From the NCBI GenBank assembly GCA_963383645.1, contig OY726574.1, positions 56,495,977 through 56,559,976 on the forward strand: a stretch of 64,000 nucleotides of DNA, given 5' to 3'. This stretch comes from Muscardinus avellanarius. Its lineage: Eukaryota; Chordata; Mammalia; Rodentia; Gliridae. Below the pieces are notes generated by a model. The model did no database searches. It was not told the origin of the DNA and worked only from the letters and a program-made list of their open reading frames with translations. This document shows, piece after piece, positions 10,195 through 22,315 of this stretch (position 1 is its first letter; each line of letters opens with the position of its first letter). Position numbers and translations under genes: made by a program.

Positions 10195-10655
10195 AGCCAG
10201 GCATAGTGGCACATGTTTATAATCCCAGTGCTTGGGAGGCTGAGACAGGAGGATTGAAAGTTTGAGACCACCCTCTCCAATTTATCTGGACCTCAGAAAT
10301 TTAGTGAGGCTCTATTTTAAAATAAAAAATTAGAAAGGCTGGGAGTATAGTTTGGAAGTAGAATGTATTCAGTCCTCAGTCCTAAAAACCAACCAACCCA
10401 CCAACCAACAACAACAACAACAACAACAACAACAAAAAATCCTCTCTTTTATAAGAAGCTTTAAGCTAGGTATGGTGGTACACACTTGTAATCCCAGCAT
10501 TTGGGAGGCTGAGACAGGAGGATCTGGTTTCGTGTCCAGCCTCAGCTATTTAGTGAGACAACTTAGTGAGACTCTGTTTCAAAATAAAGAATAAAAAATA
10601 GGACTGGGGGTGCAGCTTGGAGGTAGAATGCCCCTAAATTCAATCCCCAGTGCCA
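10195..10655 (+). repeat. SINE pair, plus-strand arm of an inverted duplication
   Basis: Two SINEs in tandem (10195-10388 and 10464-10652) joined by CCAACCAACC/(AAC)n and a unique linker (CCTCTCTTTTATAAGAAGC). The whole arrangement, including SINE-specific substitutions and the linker, recurs in reverse complement at 11728-12185. Confidence 0.85.
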
Positions 10656-10785
10656 AAAAAATATATTTATTGATATACAACTCACACAATATGCAACCTA
10701 CCCATTTAAAGCATGCATTTCAGTAGGTTGCTACTAGCTTTACAACCATACCAAAATGAGTTTTTTTTGTTGTTGCTTTGTTTTA

Positions 10786-10930
10786 TTTTTGTGATACTAG
10801 GAATTGGACCCAGTGGCAGTCTACCTCTGAACTACACCCCAGACTATTTTTAATTTTTGGTTTTGAAAGTTGGTCCTCCTGCCTCAGCCTCTCAAGGACT
10901 AGGATTGCTGGCAGGTGCCACACGGCCAGT
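10786..10930 (-). repeat. Diverged SINE
   Basis: GTGATACTAGGAATTGGACCC ... GGATTGCTGGCAGGTGCCACACGGCC; linker deleted. Confidence 0.75.
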
Positions 10931-11159
10931 TCACAGTCCGTTTTAGAACATCTTCATCATCCCTTTGGATGCTGAAGATTCAGAGACTGCTAGCATCTCT
11001 GAATCCCCCACCGTCCTTCCCCACCCACCTCAGCCCTAGCAAACCAACAGTGCCTCTTCCAGCTGCTCCATATAAATGAATCATGTGCAGCCTGGTCCAC
11101 TGTGATGGCTTCCTTCACCAACCATCAAGCACTCAGGGTTTGTGCAGACCTAGCATGTG

Positions 11160-11181
11160 TCTTCCTTTCTTTCTTTCTTTT

Positions 11182-11219
<38 letters not shown>

Positions 11220-11478
11220 TTCCTTCCTTCCTTCCTTCCTTCCTTTCTTTCTTTCTTCCTCTCTTTCTTTTTTTTTTTCGGTACTGGGGATGGAACCCAG
11301 GGGCACTGTACCTCTAAGCTACACCCCAGACCTATTTTTTGGACTTTTTTTTTAAAAAAAATGTCTCACTGAGTTGTGAAGGACCTCGCTAAGTCGCTGA
11401 GGCTTCCTGTGAACTGTGATCCTCCGGTCTCAGCCTCCCGAGTGCTGGGATTACAAGTGTGCGACACCATGGCCGGCT
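11160..11478 (-). repeat. SINE with (TTTC)/(TTCC)n tail
   Basis: Body 11278-11478 (GGTACTGGGGATGGAACCC ... CGACACCATGGCCGGC). The polypyrimidine run at 11160-11277 is its expanded tail. Confidence 0.92.
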
Positions 11479-11689
11479 ACTTTTTATTACCAAATAATAC
11501 TTCATTTTATAGATATACCACATTTTGTTCATTCATTCATTAGTCTACAGATATTTGGATTCCTTCAACCTTTTGAAAATATGAACAAAGTTGCTATGAA
11601 CATTTGTATATATGTTTTTGTGTGGATATATGTTTCGTTTCTCTTGGGTATATTCCTAGGAGTAAAATTGCTATGTTATAGGTAGATTG

Positions 11690-11691
11690 AT

Positions 11692-11722
<31 letters not shown>

Positions 11723-11724
11723 TT
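11690..11724. repeat. (TTTA)n microsatellite
   Basis: Pure TTTA repeat at the tail end of the minus-strand SINE that starts at 11728. Confidence 0.95.
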
Positions 11725-11727
11725 ATT

Positions 11728-12185
11728 TTGTATTACTGGGGATTAGATGCAAGGGCATCTACCTCCAAGCTACATCCCCAGTTCAATTTTTTATTCTTTT
11801 TATTTCCAAACAGAATCTCACTAATTTGCAGAGGGTCTAAGTAGCTGAGGCTGGCCACGAACCCAGATCCTTCTGTCTCAGCCTCCCAAGTACTTGGATT
11901 ACAAGCCTGAACTCCTACACCTGGCTTCAAGCTCTTTATAATATAGAGGGTGTCTTGGTTGGTCGGTAGGTCGGTCGGTTGGTCGGTTGGTTGGTTGGTT
12001 TTTAGTACTGAGGACTGCACACATTCTACTTCCAAACTACACCCCGCCTTTTTTATATTTTATTTTGAAATGGGGTGTCACTAAATTGCTGAGGGGCCAA
12101 ATAAATTGCAGGGGCTGGTCTCAACCTTCAATCCTCCTGTTTCAACTTCCCAAGTATGGAATTACAGGTGTGCGCCACCACTCTG
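11728..12185 (-). repeat. SINE pair, minus-strand arm of an inverted duplication
   Basis: Two SINEs (11728-11925, 12002-12185) with a (GGTC/GGTT)n joint and the linker TATAATATAGAGGGTG. Read on the minus strand it follows 10195-10655 across both SINEs and the linker. The shared substitution block GTAGAATGT.T.CAGTCCTCAGT is not seen in other SINEs here. Confidence 0.85.
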
Positions 12186-12189
12186 AGAA

Positions 12190-13110
12190 TTTTATTTTTA
12201 ATACTTAATGGGCAATTGGAAAATATAACTTAAAATCTAAATAAAACTGATAATGCCAAGCGGCAGAGATGACATGAAACAGTAAAAAATACTCAGACAT
12301 TGCCAATGAGGGTACATATAGGTCCAAAGCTAAGGCACTATCTACTAAAGCTTAGTAACTGGCCAATCTGTGAGATAAGGATTTCCCTCCTCTGCACATA
12401 CTGAAGGAAGCTGGTGTTCTCCCCACCAAAAGTCACATACAGAATTGCTCATAACAGCTTTACTAAAAATAGCAAAAAATAAAAATAACACAGAGGCCTA
12501 CCAGGAGTATAATGAATAAGTACTTTGTGACTTATTTCTACCTTGAATTGTACTCAGCAATTTTAGAGCATGAATTTTAGAGATGTGTAACACTTATATA
12601 TGAATGTACTAGATATAGCCCTGAGTAAACAAAACCAGATCCAAAGGGTATGACTGTGTAATTCTATTTCTAGGCTAAGCAAAATAAGAATAATTTTTTT
12701 TTTTTTGGAACTGAGGGTTGAACCCCAGGAGCATTCTACCTCTGATATGCACCCTCAGTCCCATTTTAGTTTTTACTTTGAAACAGGTCTAAGTTGCTGA
12801 GAGCCTTACTAAGTTGGTAAGACTGGCCTGTATCGGCCTCCCAAGTATTATAAGCATGAGCCACCACACACAGAAATATCCGAATTCTTTTGATGTAGTG
12901 CAGAAGTTACCATTAGGGCACCTGAGAATGGGATTCATCATGTGGCTCTCAAGGAGCATGAGGGAGCCTCGTAAAAGGCTGCAAGTATTTCATAACTTGA
13001 TCTGAGTGGTGTATAAATATGTAAAAATTTAAACTATACACTCAAGATCTGACCATTAACACTTCAAGTTCAAAATGTGTAAATAAAGTTATAAGATTTG
13101 GCTCCTAGGT
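12190..13110 (+). mobile_element. Ancient L1 3' end remnant
   Basis: Weak sense similarity to an old L1: CAAAAGTCACATACAGAATTGCTCATAACAGC, GTACTCAGCAATTTTAGAGCATG, and a terminal part GTGTATAAATATGTAAAAATTTAAACTATACAC. A SINE interrupts it. Confidence 0.5.
12693..12872 (-). repeat. Diverged SINE
   Basis: GGAACTGAGGGTTGAACCCCAGG ... CATGAGCCACCACACAC; T12 tail. Confidence 0.85.
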
Positions 13111-13494
13111 AACTGTTTGCTCTTGAAAAAGAATTGTATAATGAGTGAGGCAAAAAGCCAGTTGGCAGTGGATACAGAGGTAAAGACGTTCAGTCAGGAT
13201 AGGTAGATTAATCTATCAAGATGTTGAAGAGTAAAAAGAAGAAAAATGATTGGCTTGAGGGACAGGATCTAGGGAAGAAAGTTCTGTTACTGGTTTAAGG
13301 AAGGGGACCCTGGTCATTATACAGAAGTTGGGAGAACTAAAATGGAAAGAGATAAAACTAGAATCAACCATGTAGGGCCATGGAGAGAGCCTTGCCCCTT
13401 GTGTCAGTCTTGAGTTGAGACTCAGTTCTTCACTTACTCCTCGTGAGCCAGTGTGCATCCACCGTCCCCTTCAGGGTGAGCTCCATGGACGGAG
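13111..13494. other. Unassigned DNA
   Basis: Nothing recognised. The open frame on the minus strand (13216-13458) has no family signature. Confidence 0.4.
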
Positions 13495-14335
13495 AAGGGC
13501 TGGACAAGATGGCAACCAAGTAAGGCCCGCCTCTAGCTCACCTCAGGAACTGTGGAGTGAGCTGTAGCCCACATTCTAGAATACCTTCATGGGAGGTAGG
13601 AACTAAAGACAGAAAGGCAAGAATATTTACAAGGATGTTTTTTAGACAAAAAGGCCAAAGAAAAAGAGAAAAGAAGCAACAAGTCCCAATAAGTGTGCAC
13701 CTCCTGTCGGCGGGACCTGAAACCCCAGAAATTCCATATCCAGCAACCTCAGGCTTACGCCACAGACAGCGAGGGCACTCGACACAGAATCGGTCAGTCC
13801 CACCCGGCCACCTGAGAGAAAACGGTGACCAAACCCACGACCCGCCTCTCCCTGAGCCACGAGGTGAGGGCAGCCCCGCACCGTGGACAACTGCAAAGAG
13901 ATTGTAATATCTAGGATGGGAAGATACACTGACCTTGGCTGCGGACATGAAACCCTGAGGAAAGCCTCCAGCTCAGAAGTCGCACAGCAATCCAGACATT
14001 TTTGTGGAGAGCTGGGAACTTCTGCACACCCGCCCGATCTGCGCTGACACTCTGCCAGGGTCTCCGCAGAGGCCTTAGCGCTGCGGCTGCTCTGGCTTCT
14101 TGTTTAGGGGCTTCTGAGCAAGTGGACCGTGCTCAGCAATCTACAGTATGAAGCAGGCCTTAAATGCGGGAAATATCCGAGCAGACCCAAGTGGGATACA
14201 GAGGCCAAGTGCAAGTTTTGGTTTTTGGGATTTTTGCTGTTGTTGTCGTCTACAGATTTAACATTTTTGCTTTTCTCTTTTTCATTACTTCTCTTTCCTC
14301 CCTCCTTTCTTTTTTTTTTTTTTCTTCTCTCCCAT

Positions 14336-14405
14336 TTTTGGGGCGCTGGGGATTGAACCTAGGAGCCTTGTGATTGCAGGGCAAGTTCTCCACCCTTCAC
14401 CTGGA
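14336..14405 (-). repeat. ID-like tRNA-Ala-derived sequence in L1 5'UTR
   Basis: GGGGCGCTGGGGATTGAACCTAGGAGCCTTGTGATTGCAGGGCAAGTTCTCCACC resembles an antisense ID element that keeps the anticodon-side segment deleted in the dID arm of all other SINEs here. A T-rich run precedes it. It may be an insertion into the L1 or an acquired part of its 5'UTR. Confidence 0.5.
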
Positions 14406-15599
14406 GAACCCCTCCCAGGCAGCCAGCAGTAGAGAACAGCCCCTCCCCACTCTGCCTCATTAACAGAGTAGGAAACCCAGCTGGCAGGAAAGCAGACACT
14501 TGAACCAAAGCTCTAGAGCAGCAGTCATCTCTCTTTTATGACTTTATCCAAGAAGAAAGAAAAATTCACAAAGGACTATCCAACGTCACAACATTCAGCC
14601 CCTATCCAACAAGGAAACTACTCACTCTCTGTTAAGTAATTCCTAAGGTTTCTCTCTCACTCTCGCTCACACTTTCTTTTCCTTTCCTCTGGTATGTGTA
14701 TGTGGATTTGATTGTTTTGTTTGTTTCTTTGGTAACCAGGGTACCTGACTGCCCCTGCACTCTATTTTTTCCATGTTTTATCATTATATCTATGGATTCT
14801 ATATTGTGTACTCGAATTTTCTTTTCTTTTCAGTGCCTTTATTTCATTATCTTTTTTCTTTGCTTTCTTGATTCTACTTGATACAATTTTCTACTTCTCC
14901 CTACTCTTACATCCCCCTCTCTAAACCCTTTCTCTCCATTCACCCTTCACCATTGTTTAGGTCACAGTTTGCCCTTGTATATACCAGCTGAGTCCTCTAA
15001 ACCAATACTTCTGAGGCTAAACCAGATACTAGAACCAACAGGACAGACTTTTAGACACTAAAGACAGGAAGCCTATCCCAGGTGACAGGCAGAGCTGTCC
15101 AGCACCCCACACAAAGAAGTTTAAAAAACACATTGGACACAAACTGCACTGGTCTGTACCTCAGAAACTGCTCCCTTATGAAGGAAGCAACAAGCAGGTC
15201 CCCAGTCCTTAACATCTGCTATCCATCAATACCACCATTACAGCAGGCAGAGTCCTGGAGTAGCTGCAACCCAGTGCTGGTGGTCTATGGGCACAACAAA
15301 AGAGGGGGGATATGGAACACAGATCACAGAGGTGACATTGTAAGATGATAAATACTCAACAGAAAGCTGCAACTACCCGTATGGCTGACGGTTTCACTTT
15401 TAAGATAGACCTTGAGGTAAATATTTACCTCCAGAATAGGATATTATAAATGGGAAAGTGATTAGACACAAGAAAGCTGAAAATATGAGAAAGAAGAATA
15501 GGAAGTAAAGAACCCCACAATCCCACAAGAGAACTCACCAACTCGGAGTTGCAGAGAATGCTGGAAGGAGAATTCAGAACTTAACAGTTAAAATGATTC

Positions 15600-16212
15600 G
15601 AGATTTTATAAGAGTTCGAGGAAAGTCTGAAAGATATGAAAGGCCATATCAATAAAGAAACTGATACTCTGAACAAGAATCAAAAACAAGCTCTAAAGGA
15701 AGTGAAGGATACAATAAATGAACTGAAAATTTCAATACAAACCATCAATGGTAGACTACACCACATAGAAAACAGTCTCACTCCTAAAAGAGGACCACTC
15801 CAAAAATTATAATAGAGAAAAATCAATTCAGAAAAATGAGTTGGACATCCAAGAGATTTGGGATAACACACTAAGAGTAATAGGCATAGACGAAGATATA
15901 GAAGCCAAAACCAAAGAATCAAAAATTTCTCCAGAGAAGTAATATCAGAGTTTCTCAAACATAGAAAAGGATGTCAAGACATAGGTACAAGAAACATATA
16001 AAACCCCAATTAGGCCAGATCAGTACAAAGATCACCACACCACATATATAATAATCAAATTGACTAATGTAGAGGCCAAGAAAAACATCTTAAATGCAAC
16101 AACAGTAAAAGACCAAGTGGCATTCAGAGGTAGAAAAATAAGAATCACTCCAGAACTCTCAAACCAAGTCATGAAATCCAGGAGGGCCTGGATAGATATA
16201 TTTCTTTTCTTT

Positions 16213-16252
<40 letters not shown>

Positions 16253-16620
16253 TTTTTTTTTTTTTTTTTTTGTGGTACTGGGGGTAGAACCCTGAGGCTT
16301 TCTACCTCCAAGCTATACTCCCAGACCTTTTTTATATTTTATTTGGAAACAGGGTCTCACTAAGTTGCTGAGAGCCTCACTAAGTAGCTGAGGCTGGCTT
16401 TGAACTCACATGCTCCTCCTGTCTCAGCCTCCCAAGCATGGGGATTACAAGCATGCACCACCATGCCCAGCCTGGATAGATATATTTCAAACCCTCAAGG
16501 AGAACAATTTTAAGCCAAGACTACTCTACTCAGCAAAGATATCTTTCAAATCTGGCAAAGAAACAAAAATCTTCCATGGAAAACAGAAGCTGAAAAAATT
16601 GTGTCTTCCAAACTAGAGGA
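15600..16620 (+). pseudogene. L1 ORF1 pseudogene, SINE-interrupted
   Basis: Codes in pieces for the coiled-coil region (GAAGTGAAGGATACAATAAATG), the RRM part (AAATTGACTAATGTAGAGGCC = N-V-E-A motif) and the C-terminal domain (CTCAAGGAGAACAATTTTAAGCC = L-K-E-N-N-F-K-P). Frameshifts and a SINE disrupt it. L1 ORF1p is an RNA-binding trimeric chaperone. Confidence 0.8.
16187..16487 (-). repeat. SINE with perfect 17-bp TSD in L1 ORF1
   Basis: CCTGGATAGATATATTT lies at 16187-16203 and 16471-16487. Body 16273-16470 (minus); expanded (TTTC)n tail 16204-16272. Removing it restores continuous ORF1 alignment. Confidence 0.96.
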
Positions 16621-16779
16621 AATAGTCAAAGAAAAAAGATTACAAAAGGAAATAAAATATAAATGCCAGAAACAGAGAAAAGATAATCTCCATCAAATGA
16701 ACAACTAATCAAAGAGTAAATACTACCTCAAACATAAAATACAACTCAAAATGATAAGAATTAAAATCATCTCTTAATA

Positions 16780-17548
16780 ACTACACTAAATATCAATGGC
16801 CTCAACTCCCCAATTAAAAGACACAAAGTGGCAAAATGCATTAAAGATTATAATATATCTATATGCTATTTTCAAGAAATGTACCTTACAGGTAAATATA
16901 TTCAAAGTCTAAAGGTGAAGGTCCACAACAAGGTAATTCATGCAAATGGAACTTGAAGACAAGCAAGGATAGTAACTGTTATATCAGACAAAACAGACCG
17001 CAAGCCTAAACTTATCAGAAAAGACAAATAAGGTCATTTTTTTACTGTCAAAAAGGGCAATTCAACAAAAGGATATAAGAACAGTCAACAGTTCTGCTGT
17101 TAACATAGGTGCAACCTTTATAAAACAAACTCTTCATAACATTAAGTCTCACATAGACCTCAAAAAAGTAACATTGGGAGAATTCAACACTCCTCTCATA
17201 CCACTAGATCACTCTTCCAGATAAAAAGATCAGCAAATATGCCTCAAACCTAAAGTACACAATAAGCCAAATGGACCTACTCGCCATACACAGACTATTC
17301 CATCCAATTACATCTAAATACACATTCATTGCAGCTGCCCATGGAAGCTTCTCCAAAATAGACTATATCCTGGACTAGCAAATTCAAAGAATGTGACATA
17401 ATTCTCTGCATCTTTTTAGACCATATGGAATGATATTATAAATTAGCAACATGAAGACCCAGAGAAATTAAATAACTATATGGATACTGAATACTATACT
17501 TCTTAATGGAAACTGGATCGTAGAAGAAATAGAGGAAAAATAAAAAAT
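16780..17548 (+). pseudogene. L1 ORF2 endonuclease-region pseudogene
   Basis: Starts with CTAAATATCAATGGCCTCAACTCCCC (N-I-N-G-L motif of the APE-type endonuclease) and runs to GATCGTAGAAGAAATAGAGG, where the chimeric element interrupts it. Multiple stops. Confidence 0.8.
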
Positions 17549-18303
17549 AGTGGCTGAGACTTCCGGGAAGATGGCGACCGAGAAAAGCGGGACTTAAGAG
17601 TCCCGCTAACAACCAATCTCCATTACCACAAAAAGAGAGCCTTTCATAGCCAGAAAGCACCATCACCAGAAAAACAAAAAAACCACCAGGCTCCAGAGAA
17701 AAAGCGGACTGAGAACAGAGATCAGGGCCACAGAGGAGACACACGCGCCCGAGGACGCGGCAGCAGTGCCATACTGCCGGCGGCAGCGGCGAACTCAACG
17801 GACGGCTACAGCAAGCCAGGTGAGCCGCTGCGGAACAGCCAGGCGGGATCTTTCGGTGCAGACAGCATTTAAAGCTCCCAGTGGCTGAGCTCAGCACACG
17901 CTGCAGGGATTCAGAGTGGAAATCAAAACCAGAGAAGAAAAAATACGCCAGCCTCATGGCCGAGGGTGTGGCAGAGGCGCCATATTGCCACCGGCGGCGG
18001 CAGCAGCAGTGAATTCACCGAGTCCAGTACAGCTACATCTGCGTACTCAAGAACAGTGAGTCAAATTGTGGGCCACAGAGGAGAAATCGCAGTATTGGGC
18101 CTCCTGGGACTTGACCCAGTGAGGGAGTGGTGGTGGCAGAGATATCACACCATAGGAGAACTTGCAACCTGACACCCCCCATAGTTTAAAGCAGCCTCTA
18201 TCGACTCCCTGGGTCGGAGACTCTGTGATACAACCCAGTAAAGGAGTAGTGGGGTCTGAGATAATACAGACTCGAGATCCAGAGCACCTTAAGTGAAGCC
18301 ATA

Positions 18304-19252
18304 ATGACCCAAGGGAAGAACCCAGAGAAGGCACAAACCTCCGAAATCATGGGAAAGAGGAATAACACTGGAGTAATGAATGTGCACAACCCCACAACAT
18401 CAGAACCTGATAAAACAGAAAATCAGAGATTTCTAGAAGATCAAATCAGGAAAATAACTGTAGAAATAATAGAGGTGCTTCGAAAAGAACTCAGAGAGAG
18501 CCAAAAAGAGATAAAGGATGCAATTAATGAAGTAAAGGCCTCAATTCAAAGCACAAACAACCGATTAGACCACATGGAGAACAGAAGATGAGCAATCCAA
18601 AAATGAATGCATAGTTTCTAATCTAGAAAAAAATATCCAACAGCAGGAATCTGACATTGAAGAAATATGGGCCCATCTTAAGAGAGCTAACCTAAGAATA
18701 ATTGGAATAGAGGAGGGAAAAGAAAGTGATACCAAAGGGATCAACAATCTCTTCAAGGAAGTAATAGCAGAAAATTTTCCAAATATAGAGCAAGAGGTTG
18801 ATACACAGATCCAGGAAACTTATAGAACTCCCTTTAGACAGGATCGGAGAAGAGGATCCCCACGCCATATAATTGTCAAAATGACCAATGTGGAAGCCAA
18901 GCAGAGAATCTTAAAGGCAACAAAAACAAAGGGCCAACTGACATTCAGAGGCAAACCAATTAGAATCACTCCAGACTTCCCAAACCAAGTCATGAGAGCC
19001 GGAAGGGCTTGGAGTAACATATTCCAAACTCTGAAAGAAAACAACTTCCAGCCAAAAATTTCCTATCCAGCAAAACTTTCTATCAAATTAGATGGAGAAA
19101 TAAGAAGCTTCCATGACAAACAGAAACTGAAGGAATTTATGTCTTCAAAACCAGCGCTAGAGAAAATACTCAAAGAGATTAACTACAAAGAAGAAATAGG
19201 TAACACTCACCAGAACCAGAGAAACAAGAGTTTCCATCCAACAGACAACTAA
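18304..19252 (+). pseudogene. L1 ORF1 pseudogene, near-complete
   Basis: ATG at 18304. An N-terminal 95-codon frame holds a coiled coil rich in K/E/I heptads. A small deletion at about 18590 shifts the frame, shown by comparison with copy 2 at 28194. The remaining frame to TAA at 19252 covers the RRM (...HIIVKMTNVEAKQR...) and the C-terminal domain (ITPDFPNQV; ENNFQPKISYPAKLS). One frameshift is the main lesion. Confidence 0.88.
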
Positions 19253-19489
19253 GATTGGTTATCTGTGGAGATTCATTATTTATGTTAGTCTTTTACCTAT
19301 CTCTAAGTTGTATTGTTTGCCTTTATTGTTGTTAATTTTTAGGATTTCTAGTTGGAATATTAATATACCTTCAGATATGGCATTTGGAAATATTTTATCC
19401 AATTCTATTAGTAACTTTTAACTCTGTTTACATTGTCTTTGGATATACAATATTTTCTTTTATTTTTTAGGGAGTTTGTATATTCTTCT

Positions 19490-19965
19490 GTTGCCTGTGC
19501 CATTGAAATCATATCCAAGAAATCACTGCCAATTTCAATGTTGTGAGGTTTTATGACCCAGATTTTCTCCTAAATGTTTATAGTCTTAAGATTTATATTT
19601 AGGTCTTTTATCTATTTTGAGTTAATACTTGTATATGGGATTAGGTAAAGGTCCAATTTTATTCTTTTCCATGTAATTATTATTTTTCAACAATATTTAG
19701 TTAAAAGATTATTATTTCCACCACTAAATGTTCGTGGAAACCTTGTCAAAAATAATTTGACAATATAGGGAAGAATTTAGCTCTAGGCTTGTATTTAACT
19801 CCAATGGTCTATATATCTGCCTTTAGAACAATACTACACTGTTTCAATTATTGTAGCTTTATATGGTTTGAAATCAGAAAATATATATCTGCTAGCTTTG
19901 TTCTTTTTCAAGATCATTTTGGGTATCTAGAATTCATATTCCATATTAGGATAGATTTTTTTCTG
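19490..19965 (-). mobile_element. Ancient L1 ORF2 fragment in reverse, part of chimera
   Basis: On the + strand it reads ATCTATTTTGAGTTAATACTTG, CTTGTCAAAAATAATTTG, CCAATGGTCTATATATCTGC. These are reverse complements of the ORF2 C-terminal region seen in sense at 31560-31800 (e.g. CATAGACCAATGG). Much more diverged than the L1 around it, so it was already old when captured. Confidence 0.8.
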
Positions 19966-22315
19966 AAAAATAAATATATAAATATATGATAGTTTCACCT
20001 AAAAAAACAGAAAAAAATATGCTCTAGTAAGAAAGAAAGCAAAAAGAAATATTGAAATGCTATCTTTAAATCATCAAACGCTTGGTATCAGACAAATGAA
20101 ACTGTTATGTGAGATTATCATTTTTAATTTTGGATAAATCGCTATAATACTAGATGTCAACCACTAAGCCAAGCATGGGAAGGAGGGATGGGGAGAGAAT
20201 GGGGTGGGGATCGGGTGGGGGCTGACTGGGTGATGTGTGCATGTATGTCTACAAAAGTTTGTATCCCACTATGATGTATGAATACAGTGCACCAATAAAA
20301 TAAAATTAAAAAAAAATCCTAGAATCAAATTAAAATAGCAACATATCAAAATCTCTGGGACACAGCATTAAGAGAAAAATTCACAGTACTGAGTGCTTAC
20401 AGATGAATGGATTGCAAAATTATACACAATGTAATTCTACTCAGGCATAAAGAAGAACAAAATTATGCCATTTGTAGGTAGATGGCTGAAACTGGAGAAT
20501 ATTATGCTAAGTGAGATTACTCAGTCACAAAAAGTGAACGGTAGTATGTTCTCTTTTATATGTGGAATCTAGAAGGAAACTGTGACGTAGGAGGGACTCC
20601 CGATAAAGGAGGAGAAACCTGAGTGGAGTGAGGAAGAGGGAGGGGGGAAGGGGAGGAGGAAAGAAGGAAATGATAAAAATATTTTTAAAAAACTTAGTTT
20701 CTGTTGTGGTCAGCATTCTTGCAGCTATCGTGTAAAAGATTGACCATAAAACTCAAAGGAAAGATGATATATTCTCTTATGGTTTCAGGTTCAGTCCATG
20801 TGAGGCTGAGTACCACGAATCTCAGGACATGGTGGTCTGAGGCAGAGAGAGGAATAGTACATTGCCTGTGCTCCTCACACCATGGAATCCAGAAGCAATA
20901 GAGAGAGCAGAGGGAAAAACCATATATAATCCGCAAGCCACACCCTCGAGGACCACCTCCAGCCACACCCTACCAACCTACTGGGTACCACGCAGATAAA
21001 TTTATTACAATAGATTGATCCACTGCTGGGATTACAAGTCTCAAAACTCAATTATATCAGCTCCAAACACTAATTATGAGCTCTTCAGGGGGCCATTCTA
21101 TATCAAGCCATAACATTTCACCCCTGGCCCAGCTCAGAACGCAATGTGCATTCAGTCCTCTTCAAGGCTTTCCAGGCTTAACAGTTCTAACATCCCTGAA
21201 AAATCTCAAAGTCCAAAGTCTCCTGAGACTCAAGGTGAACTCTTGTGAGCCCCTGAAAAAGACAATGAAGATCTAAATGAAAAGCAACTTATATGTATCC
21301 AATATACAATGGCAAGGTGCAAACATTTACATTCCTAAAGGGAGAAATGAAGCCACAGAAAGAAGAGATGGGAGCAGAGCAGTAAATCCAGCAGGCTCGG
21401 CATTTGATCTTGCAGCTCCCGGCATCCAGGGCACATGGTGGTGAGGAGCGACCTCCAAGAGGCCCTGGCAGCCCCACCCCTGCCACATGGCTCCTTTCAA
21501 TGGGAAATTCATGGCCTCTTCCAACCTGCTCTACAGCTCTCAGCTAGCAGCCTTTCCTCACAGTTGTTTCATGTTTCTGGCTTTTCTAAATTTGGGGGGC
21601 TTTCCTTGCAACCTTGGATTCACCCACACAGCTTCACAAAGTACCCATCTGGGCCTGCTTGTAGGGATTCCAAATTCACCATAAATTGCCTGGCTTCTCA
21701 GGCCCTTTATTGAAATCTGGGGGGCAAAACCAGCATTAATGTGGGCTCCAAGATGGACCTCCAACAGAAAAAGGAGTCACGCCTTTCTCAGTCACTGCCA
21801 CTGGGACCTTTTTAATCACAGCCCAAGGCCACTCTGTCCAGGTGGCCACTGGCCCCAAGTCCATCCAGGCCACCCAGGTGCCAATTCCTTCATCCTTCCT
21901 TTCAGCCATCTTACTTCCTCCCATGACATCATCTCTAGCTCTACACATGTCTTTCTGGCCAACGTGCAAATCTATAAAGTCTCTGCTGTACTTTCTGCTC
22001 CCAAAATTTGGTGCACAGTTTGCTAAACATAGACATCAATATTCATAATGCAATTTGGATATTTTGCTGTTTTGATACTTTGCTGTTTCCTCCACCAGTT
22101 TATTAAGCCCATTGTCTTTAATTGGCTTCACACAAAGTTTCAGAACAAGAGTTAAATGTGTCTAAGTACTTTGCCAAAGTGTAACCCACGTGGCCTCTAC
22201 TCCATTTCCTATGGAGTCATCTTTGCCCTCTAAGATCTCCTTAGCACAATCTCTACTATCCATCATTCTAGGCACACTCTGGCCTCCCCAAATTCCTCTC
22301 ACAAGCCAGTTCTAA

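Larger units (their letters stand above)
10665..11690 (-). mobile_element. Ancient L1 3' region, minus strand
   Basis: Pieces between SINE insertions (TTGATATACAACTCACACAATATG; CCATTTAAAGCATGCATTTCAG; AAATATGAACAAAGTTGCTATGAACATTTG; TTTCTCTTGGGTATATTCCTAGGAG) match the familiar antisense form of an old mammalian L1 3' end. Broken by SINEs at 10786-10930 and 11278-11478. Confidence 0.7.
17549..20312 (+). mobile_element. ORF1-only chimeric L1 element (HAL1-like), copy 1
   Basis: Order: CpG-rich L1 5'UTR (17549-18303; GAGACTTCCGGGAAGATGGCG); broken ORF1 (18304-19252); a non-ORF2 spacer (19253-19490); a reverse-complement ancient L1 ORF2 piece (about 19490-19965); another spacer (19966-20150); and the last L1 3'UTR block (20151-20312, CAACCACTAAGCCAAGC to CACCAATAAAA). 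It lies cleanly inside another L1's ORF2, which resumes at once after it, so both ends are defined. No sense ORF2 is present. The same junctions recur in copy 2. Relation to known HAL1 (half-L1) elements is inference from structure. Confidence 0.8.
13495..20695 (+). mobile_element. Full-length-type L1, decayed, with nested insertions
   Basis: The GC-rich 5'UTR begins near GGACAAGATGGCAACC, a YY1-like start. ORF1 remains at about 15600-16620 and the ORF2 endonuclease region at 16780-17548. ORF2 resumes at 20313 (ATCCTAGAATCAAATTAAAATAG; CTCTGGGACACAGC), after which most of RT is deleted and the element jumps at about 20400 to its last ORF2/3'UTR part. Nested inside are a SINE (16204-16487) and the 2.76-kb chimeric element (17549-20312). 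Older than its inserts. Confidence 0.8.

Noticed and set aside
17436..17957. 173-codon minus-strand frame
   Set aside because: It runs antisense through L1 ORF2 and the CpG-rich L1 5'UTR of the nested element; length reflects base composition.
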